From assembly GCF_034702125.1 (NCBI RefSeq), contig NC_085872.1, positions 33,860,088-33,924,087 of the forward strand: a stretch of DNA of 64,000 nucleotides. Direction: 5' to 3'. The notes beneath the pieces were generated by a model that searched no databases, was not told where the DNA came from, and saw nothing but the letters and a program-made list of their open reading frames with translations. This DNA comes from Engraulis encrasicolus. Taxonomy: Eukaryota; Chordata; Actinopteri; Clupeiformes; Engraulidae. The first letter of the stretch is position 1. Every line of letters begins with the position of its first letter. Positions 58,282-64,000 of this stretch are shown here, piece by piece. Both the position numbers and the translations under genes were made by a program.

Positions 58282-58561
58282 TTCCTTCTTCTTCTTCTTC
58301 TTTGGTGTTTATTGGCGGTTGGCTACCGACGTGGAGCATTACCGCCACCAACTGGTGCAGTTATGTACAACTCTTTGCATGGCTTGTTCAGGTCAGAGGT
58401 ACGGAGCATTGATGGAGTGTGCGCACTAACGGGGGTGCTAGATAACAGAAATAAATAAAACAAAAGCAAACAAATAATAATGAAAAGAAAAATACATAAA
58501 AGGAAGGGAAGCCATTAGGGAGGGAAAGAGAAAAATAAATGATCACTCAGAAATAAATAAC
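58282..58561 (-). other. LINE 3' untranslated region and AAG-repeat tail
   Basis: About 280 nt after the ORF2 stop. It is A-rich with several AATAAA-like words on the minus strand, then a conserved block around 58305-58345 (GGTAATGCTCCACGTCGG), then AATAAACACC and about five AAG units. This terminal block is probably the site recognised by the element's own RT. Confidence 0.75.
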
Positions 58562-61500
58562 TTAAATCCTGTCAAATAACTGGGTTGACTTCAAAAATCT
58601 CATAAGGGGGGCCCATGCAGATGGCCTATTGGAGAATGCCAGCAGGCCTTCCAGAGTTAACCTTGTCATCCCTATTGGCCTTACATTTTGCATCAGTATT
58701 TCCCTTTCACAACTATATGCTGGGCATTCTAATAACACATGTTCTACTGTCTCTCTGTGGTTGCAGAAAGGGCATTGTCCAGTGGCATGTTTCCCTATTA
58801 TGCTGAGGGAGTGATTAAGTTGCGTGTGTCCTATTCTAAGCCTTGTGGTGACTGTGTCAGCTCTTCTGTCCCTGCTGTCTGGTCTTCTTGTGGGGACTTG
58901 TGGTTGGATCTTAAACAGGAACCTCCCCTTTGTATTTGCTACCCACTGCTCTTGCCACAGTTTACAAACTTTAGTCTTGATTAGGCTCTTTACCTCCTCT
59001 CTGCTTAGGGGCACCACCAGGTTGCCTAGCTCCATCTTAAGGGCGTTTTTGGCCAGTATGTCAGCCACTTCATTGCCTTCCACTCCTGTATGAGCTGGAA
59101 CCCAGAGAAAACAAAAACATATGCCCCTGTGAGACAGTCTATACAAGCACTGGAATATTTCACAAATCAGGTCAGGTCTGCAAGCAGACTTAAAATTCAT
59201 GATACTAACCAAGGCTGCCATAGAGTCTGAGCATAAAACATATTCATTTGGTCTAAGGTCCTCCGCCCATGTGAGTGCCATTAAAATAGCTAAAAGCTCA
59301 ACTGAATATATTGCCAAGTTATCTGGTGTTCTCTGTTTAAGTGATGCGTCAGCATCTGGTACATATACTGCTGCTCCTGTCCTTCCAGTGTCTGGATCCT
59401 TAGAACCATCAGTATACACCTGCACCCTGTCGTAGTACCTAGTGCTTAAGTAATGTTGTACCATATTGCTTAGTCCACCATACTCTTTGCTCTTTTTAGA
59501 TTGTCTGGCTATATCCAGATCCACTTTAGGCATTGGGAAAAACCAAGGAGGAGTGGCTGATAGTGCTACTGTGGGACAATATGATAGCTTATTCAAGTCT
59601 AGTCTCTCAGCCTCTTTGTCTCCCACCCATCCAAAACTGTTAAAATCCTTACGGCCATGCTCCCAGCACTTATTCAGCACACCTTTGGATGGATGATCAT
59701 GTGTATGCCCCTGTAATGTAACCCAGTAATTCATGCTTAGTTGTAGACGACGCAGTGGCAGTGGCATTTCACCAACCTCCACCTGTAACGCTGGGACTGA
59801 CGATGTCTTAAAGGCCCCACAGCATAGCCGTAGAGCCTGTGCTTGCACTACATTGAGCTTCTGCAAGTGCGACTTTGCGGCTGACCCATAGGCGATGCAA
59901 GCATAATCCAAGGCAGACCTAATAAGAGCAGTATAAATATGCCTAAGGGCACCCATGCTCGCCCCCCAGCTGCTCCCCACAAGGCATCTCATCACATTAA
60001 CAGCCTTTTTACACTTGGTTGTGACCCTCTGGATATGTTCTCCGTATGTCAGTTTACGATCCATCCACACTCCAAGGAATCTGACACTTGATACTTGCTT
60101 AACTGACTGCCCATAGAGAGTGATCTGTACCTTCGGGTTAACCCGCTTGTTAGAGAAGCACACCACTTGAGTTTTGTCAACAGAAAAACGGAAACCCCAT
60201 TTAATTCCCCATTCCTCCACAGCACTAACTGCTGACTGTAATTTCAGTTGTACAGCTACCGCATTACGCCCTCTCACCCACAGAGCCCCATCGTCTGCAT
60301 ATAATGACCTGCCAAGACTAGCGTCTACACCCACAAAGACATCATTAATCATGATATTGAAAAGAATAGGACTACAAACGCTCCCTTGTGGAGTTCCATT
60401 TTCTATGGAGTAAATACAAGAGTGAGATGACCCAACCCGTACTTCGATACTTCTGTCTCTAAGGAAGTCCATCACCCAGTTATACATTCTACCCCCTATG
60501 CCTATTGACTCTAGCTTCATGAGAAGACCATCTTTCCACAGCATGTCGTATGCCTTTTCCACGTCAAAAAATACTGCATTTACATGCTCCTTATTGGCTT
60601 GAGCCTTCCTAACTTCGTTCTCCAGACAGACTACTGGGTCCATTGTGGTCCTCCCTTTCCTAAAACCGCTCTGGTGGCATGAAAGCAAGTTTCTACTTTC
60701 TAAGACATATGTTAATCTGCTGGTAACCATGCGCTCCATAATTTTGCACATGTTTGAAGTCAAGGCAATAGGTCGATAGCTGGTAACTTCGCACTTATCT
60801 TTCCCTGGCTTCCCTATGGGTATAACAACAGAGTGCTTCCAGATCAATGGAATTGTCCCTTCCTTCCATATTCTATTATAAAGCTGCAAAATTATTTCCT
60901 GTGCCTCAGAGGTTAAACATTCCACCATCTTATAGGTTATCTCATCCTTTCCAGGGGATGTGGTTCTCACCCCATCCAGGGCTCTTTTGAGTTCAAACAG
61001 GGAGAAGGGAACATCCATTGCTTCGCTAAAATCTGTCTTTTTATTATGTATGTTAGGGTGCTGGCTTAACATAACACTTCTTGCTGCTCTGGCTTCTGGT
61101 GTCAGGTTGACAGAGCTATGTACTTTAACAAACGTTCTCGCCAATGCTTCTGCCTTATCCTTATTACTAATCATAACTTTATCCTCAAATCTTATGGCTG
61201 GAAGGGAAAGCTCCCTTCGTATACCACTCATCCTCCTAACCATACCCCAAACTTCAGAGATTTGAGTTTCCCTCCCAATTTCATTGCAGAATTGTTGCCA
61301 GTATTGCCGCTTTGTTTGCCTTATAACCCTTCTTACGTGAGCCTGGGCTCTTTTATACGCCACCATGTCACTAAAACAAAAAGTAGTCTTCACCTTCCTA
61401 AACGCTTTGTTCCTTTCCTGTATGGCCTTCTTGCACTCCTCTGTCCACCAAGGAACCATCTTACGTCGTCCTACACCACTCCCCTTTCCTATTATCTCTG

Positions 61501-62344
61501 TTGCGGTTGAATGCAAGACTTCAGTTACTTTTGAGGCAAACTCGTCCACCCTGCTAAAGCTATCTGGCCTAATAGCTTCCATCCTAACACTACAGAACAT
61601 ACTATAGGCCGTCCAGTTAGCATCTTTTAATTTCCATCTAGGAAAGCCTATGTCCTCCAGTTGCACTGACCCTACTCCAATGTCACAGCGAATCGGATAA
61701 TGGTCACTACCTACTGTAGTATCATCAAGAACTTCCCACTTAGTAACACTAGCTATTTTCTCAGAAACCAAGGTAAGGTCAATTGACGACTCCACCCCTC
61801 TCCCCACATCTATCCGGGTACCCCTCCCATCATTCAGACACACCAGTTCCATTTCCTCTAACAGCTCCTCAACCACACACCCATTATAATCTGTTTGTGC
61901 ACTACCCCAGAGAGTACTATGGGCATTGAAATCCCCACACCAAACTATTTGATTAAAATCCTCGCCAATAATGTTACTAAGGTTCTCTTTACTTAACTTC
62001 TTACAGGGGTTATAGAAATTGGCTACCCGTACATTGCTGTCGCCTATCCATACCTCCACTACTACTGCCTCCTCATCTCCGCATGTGTTCATTACCCTGT
62101 ACCCCAGCCCTTGTTGGATAAAGGTTACGACGCCACCCCCCACACCCCCTTCCCTGTCTCTACGAATAGCAACATACCCATACAAAATGAAGTCCAGCTG
62201 TGGCTTAAGCCATGTTTCTTGAACACAAATAACATGGGGCTTCTCATTCATGTCGTCCAGAAAGCTCTTGAATTCCTGCCCATTGGAACAAAGGCTACGG
62301 GCATTCCATTGCAGAATCATGAAGACCATTATTGACCAATACAT
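58562..62344 (-). CDS. LINE ORF2, endonuclease / reverse transcriptase / RNase H polyprotein
   Basis: A 1260-residue open frame. Domains in order: an APE-type endonuclease (about 8-222) with QWNARS (N14), QETW (E43), GDFNAH (D138, N140) and SDH (213-215); a reverse transcriptase (about 490-770) with SYRPIAL, FFDVEKAYD (D594), TPQGSVCSP and YADD (682-685); an RNase H (about 970-1100) with YTDGSK (D979), SVELLAI (E1016), CSD (D1040), PAHTG (H1085) and EVADILA (D1095); and a C-terminal CCHC-type zinc motif (C1191, C1194, H1202, C1207). Every catalytic residue I checked is present, so the protein looks capable of target-primed reverse transcription. The start ATGTATTGG lies inside the end of ORF1. 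Confidence 0.94.
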   Translation of the reverse strand: MYWSIMVFMILQWNARSLCSNGQEFKSFLDDMNEKPHVICVQETWLKPQLDFILYGYVAIRRDREGGVGGGVVTFIQQGLGYRVMNTCGDEEAVVVEVWIGDSNVRVANFYNPCKKLSKENLSNIIGEDFNQIVWCGDFNAHSTLWGSAQTDYNGCVVEELLEEMELVCLNDGRGTRIDVGRGVESSIDLTLVSEKIASVTKWEVLDDTTVGSDHYPIRCDIGVGSVQLEDIGFPRWKLKDANWTAYSMFCSVRMEAIRPDSFSRVDEFASKVTEVLHSTATEIIGKGSGVGRRKMVPWWTEECKKAIQERNKAFRKVKTTFCFSDMVAYKRAQAHVRRVIRQTKRQYWQQFCNEIGRETQISEVWGMVRRMSGIRRELSLPAIRFEDKVMISNKDKAEALARTFVKVHSSVNLTPEARAARSVMLSQHPNIHNKKTDFSEAMDVPFSLFELKRALDGVRTTSPGKDEITYKMVECLTSEAQEIILQLYNRIWKEGTIPLIWKHSVVIPIGKPGKDKCEVTSYRPIALTSNMCKIMERMVTSRLTYVLESRNLLSCHQSGFRKGRTTMDPVVCLENEVRKAQANKEHVNAVFFDVEKAYDMLWKDGLLMKLESIGIGGRMYNWVMDFLRDRSIEVRVGSSHSCIYSIENGTPQGSVCSPILFNIMINDVFVGVDASLGRSLYADDGALWVRGRNAVAVQLKLQSAVSAVEEWGIKWGFRFSVDKTQVVCFSNKRVNPKVQITLYGQSVKQVSSVRFLGVWMDRKLTYGEHIQRVTTKCKKAVNVMRCLVGSSWGASMGALRHIYTALIRSALDYACIAYGSAAKSHLQKLNVVQAQALRLCCGAFKTSSVPALQVEVGEMPLPLRRLQLSMNYWVTLQGHTHDHPSKGVLNKCWEHGRKDFNSFGWVGDKEAERLDLNKLSYCPTVALSATPPWFFPMPKVDLDIARQSKKSKEYGGLSNMVQHYLSTRYYDRVQVYTDGSKDPDTGRTGAAVYVPDADASLKQRTPDNLAIYSVELLAILMALTWAEDLRPNEYVLCSDSMAALVSIMNFKSACRPDLICEIFQCLYRLSHRGICFCFLWVPAHTGVEGNEVADILAKNALKMELGNLVVPLSREEVKSLIKTKVCKLWQEQWVANTKGRFLFKIQPQVPTRRPDSRDRRADTVTTRLRIGHTQLNHSLSIIGKHATGQCPFCNHRETVEHVLLECPAYSCEREILMQNVRPIGMTRLTLEGLLAFSNRPSAWAPLMRFLKSTQLFDRI

Positions 62345-63588
62345 GGTGTCTGTGTATCTGGAATCCCTGCATTGTTAAGTACATCAACTATCATTTCTAG
62401 GGATATGTTCCCCATATTGAGATATTTCTCCGCTGCCCTTATAATTATTTCAATTCTCTCAGTTCTGCTCTCTGATTTAGCTGAACAATTAATTACATAG
62501 GCAAGAAAGGCCACAAACTTTACTTTGTCTATTGACATGGTCATGTCAGTTGCACACCGTTTCTCTGGGTAAGACCTAGGGTCACGGCTTCGGGTCCTCT
62601 CGGCCTCTTTATTCATTGGTTGCTGACGTACGATGTTTTCGTTCTGACCAGATTTCACTTTTTTGATAGCCTCCGCGTATGTCAGCTTCTCCTCCACTCT
62701 AACTCTCTGTACCTGAGCAGCACGTTTGTGAGCCTCACACCCTTTGTACGCTGCGCTATGCTCACCACCACAATTACAACACTTTGCTTTTGTATTCTCA
62801 CTACATTTTCCATATTCGTGATCCTCACCCCCGCATTTGCCGCATCGCTGCCTGCCTCTACACACTGCTGCAACATGGCCAAACTTTTGGCACTTATAGC
62901 ACCTGAGTGGGGGAGGAATGTATGGTCGCACAGTGTAGCTTAGGTACCCAACCTTAACCCTGTATGGCAACGCATGCTCGTTGAAATACATCAGTACAGA
63001 GAGACTGTCACGCTTTACCCCATCTTTAGTGTATGGCAGCCTTCTAGCCTTAACCACATTAGCCCCGGTCACATTACTCATTATTTCATCCGTAGACATA
63101 TCAGTGGGAACCCCTGTGATTACCCCCTGCACTGCCCGCTTTCTTTCCCAGGGAAGACATGTTACCTTCTTTCCACCCAATGATGTAAGCTTAGTTACAC
63201 ACTCTCGCTGCTGAAGGTCCTTGCATGTGATCAACAAACTACCATCTCTAAGGGGTTTCACATTAACCTCTCCTACACTGTCGTGCAGGGCTTTGGTCAG
63301 CTTCAATGGGTTGACAGAACCGGGAGACTCAAACTGAAGTTTTACTTTGAGCATTTCTGCCGCATTCGCAGCCACACTGATAACGCTACCAACATCAGAA
63401 TCCCAGGAATCATCAGACTGGGATGTCCTTCTCATTCTCTTTCTCTCTGTTCTAGCAAATGCTTTTCCTTTCCCTTTTCCTTTACCTTTCGTTTGCCAAC
63501 CATCCTTGTTCGAGTCTCCCGCGTCCTCTCCCTCCATCTCCACCGCCTCACCCCCTGCGTCACTTCCTGCCATCTCCGCTCCGACCAT
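62329..63588 (-). CDS. LINE ORF1, CCHC zinc-knuckle RNA-binding protein
   Basis: A 419-residue protein. Residues 33-55 are highly basic (KGKGKGKGKAF, then RTERKRMRR), as in nucleic-acid-binding gag-like proteins. The middle (about 75-225) resembles an RRM-like gag core. Three CCHC knuckles follow: C230/C233/H238/C243, C249/C252/H257/C262 and C270/C273/H277/C284. In I-type elements this protein coats the element RNA and forms the ribonucleoprotein. The frame ends in TAA at 62331-62329 and overlaps the ORF2 start by 16 nt in another frame, implying reinitiation or coupled translation. Confidence 0.9.
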   Translation of the reverse strand: MVGAEMAGSDAGGEAVEMEGEDAGDSNKDGWQTKGKGKGKGKAFARTERKRMRRTSQSDDSWDSDVGSVISVAANAAEMLKVKLQFESPGSVNPLKLTKALHDSVGEVNVKPLRDGSLLITCKDLQQRECVTKLTSLGGKKVTCLPWERKRAVQGVITGVPTDMSTDEIMSNVTGANVVKARRLPYTKDGVKRDSLSVLMYFNEHALPYRVKVGYLSYTVRPYIPPPLRCYKCQKFGHVAAVCRGRQRCGKCGGEDHEYGKCSENTKAKCCNCGGEHSAAYKGCEAHKRAAQVQRVRVEEKLTYAEAIKKVKSGQNENIVRQQPMNKEAERTRSRDPRSYPEKRCATDMTMSIDKVKFVAFLAYVINCSAKSESRTERIEIIIRAAEKYLNMGNISLEMIVDVLNNAGIPDTQTPCIGQ

Positions 63589-63597
63589 CCGCCAACC

Positions 63598-64000
63598 CCA
63601 GGGTGGTGCTGCTATGCCAGTTGGCGTACAATGAACAACTTGCGAGGTGGAGACTACGCAAAAAGTGTTAAGAAAATACCGTCAGAGTTGTTCGACTGTG
63701 TATTTTCTTCATTGGAACATCGAAAGGCTGGCGTACTTACCATCCGTGAATAGCAGTTACGTAGTTGTAGTTTAGTCCTGCACATAAATATAACCGACCT
63801 GACACTAGATTTTAAAGAAGACGGGTTCCTCTTTCAGGGGAGCTTACTGGGTGTTAAGCCCATTTTCAGTAATGCCCTCACCATTACAGCTATAAGTGTA
63901 ATAAAATAGCAATGAATAGGCCTACATGAACAAAAATAAACCTAACAAAAACTTGTGAATAACACATTGCAAGACAATACACAAATAAATGAACTACATT
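63598..64000 (-). promoter_or_regulatory. armc6: armc6 upstream flank; probable promoter or first exon
   Basis: Single-copy-looking sequence upstream of the LINE. It has a strong minus-strand donor (GGATG|gtaagtac, exon end 63741). In human, ARMC6 is divergent from SUGP2, so a plus-strand gene may begin to the right of this window; no exon of it was recognised here. Confidence 0.4.

Larger units (their letters stand above)
58282..63597 (-). mobile_element. Near-complete I-like (RNase H-bearing) non-LTR retrotransposon
   Basis: A two-ORF LINE lies between two copies of CCAGGGTGGTGCT (about 58269-58281 and 63600-63612), a 13-bp target duplication. Its 3' end on the minus strand is the AATAAACACC region near 58305 followed by AAG repeats and no long poly(A), a tail I recall as widespread in fish. 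ORF1 begins only about 10 nt from the 5' junction, so the copy may be trimmed at its 5' end or have a very short leader. A gag-like ORF1 plus endonuclease, RT and RNase H in ORF2 places it in the I group (possibly the Nimb clade). No stop or frameshift is seen in either ORF, which suggests a young insertion. Confidence 0.9.

Noticed and set aside
63283..63753. 156-codon plus-strand frame ending MNNLRGGDYAK...LTIRE
   Set aside because: Most of it is antisense to LINE ORF1. The last 40 codons lie in the armc6 upstream flank but show no domain and contain a good minus-strand donor.

Overview
This is eukaryotic, almost certainly teleost fish, DNA. Genes are split by introns with GT-AG sites, intergenic DNA is rich in very long (GT)n, (GA)n and (CT)n arrays, and there are many fish-type miniature inverted-repeat elements, Tc1 relics, tRNA-derived SINEs and an I-like LINE. 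I could not fix the species. A striking local habit is the dispersed palindrome TAGGCCTA.

Two conserved genes are well supported, both on the minus strand and in the same order and orientation that I recall for human 19p13.11 (ARMC6 then SLC25A42). armc6 (armadillo repeat protein 6) runs from about 57961 down to 53831 in seven coding exons (468 codons plus stop). slc25a42 (mitochondrial CoA/ADP carrier) has a probable promoter and noncoding first exon at about 52.06-52.5 kb, its start codon at 49003 and its stop at 42434, in seven coding exons (326 codons plus stop). One exon is a 26-nt microexon, and the intron before it has a GC donor. Reading frames join cleanly across every junction I assigned.

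The right end (58.28-63.6 kb) holds an intact-looking non-LTR retrotransposon on the minus strand. ORF1 has CCHC zinc knuckles; ORF2 has endonuclease, reverse transcriptase and RNase H domains with their key residues present. It is flanked by a 13-bp target duplication and sits in the 5' end of armc6, so it probably interrupts the first exon, first intron or promoter of that gene.

The left 42 kb has no gene I can name. It contains two CpG-richer segments (about 8.65-9.4 and 11.95-12.3 kb) that may be promoters, one well-formed candidate exon carrying an ATG (14214-14305), one zinc-ribbon-like coding fragment (33432-33713), and many mobile elements: a 1.07-kb TIR element with repeated CCTAA(A/T)GTGGGAC modules, a Tc1 relic with a hAT-like MITE nested in it, several hAT-like elements with 8-bp duplications, TTAA-flanked foldback elements (one with an empty site visible elsewhere in the window), several large hairpins, and tRNA-SINE copies.

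Exon limits, repeat ends and target duplications were read by eye. Gene names rest on remembered family sequences, not on a database search.
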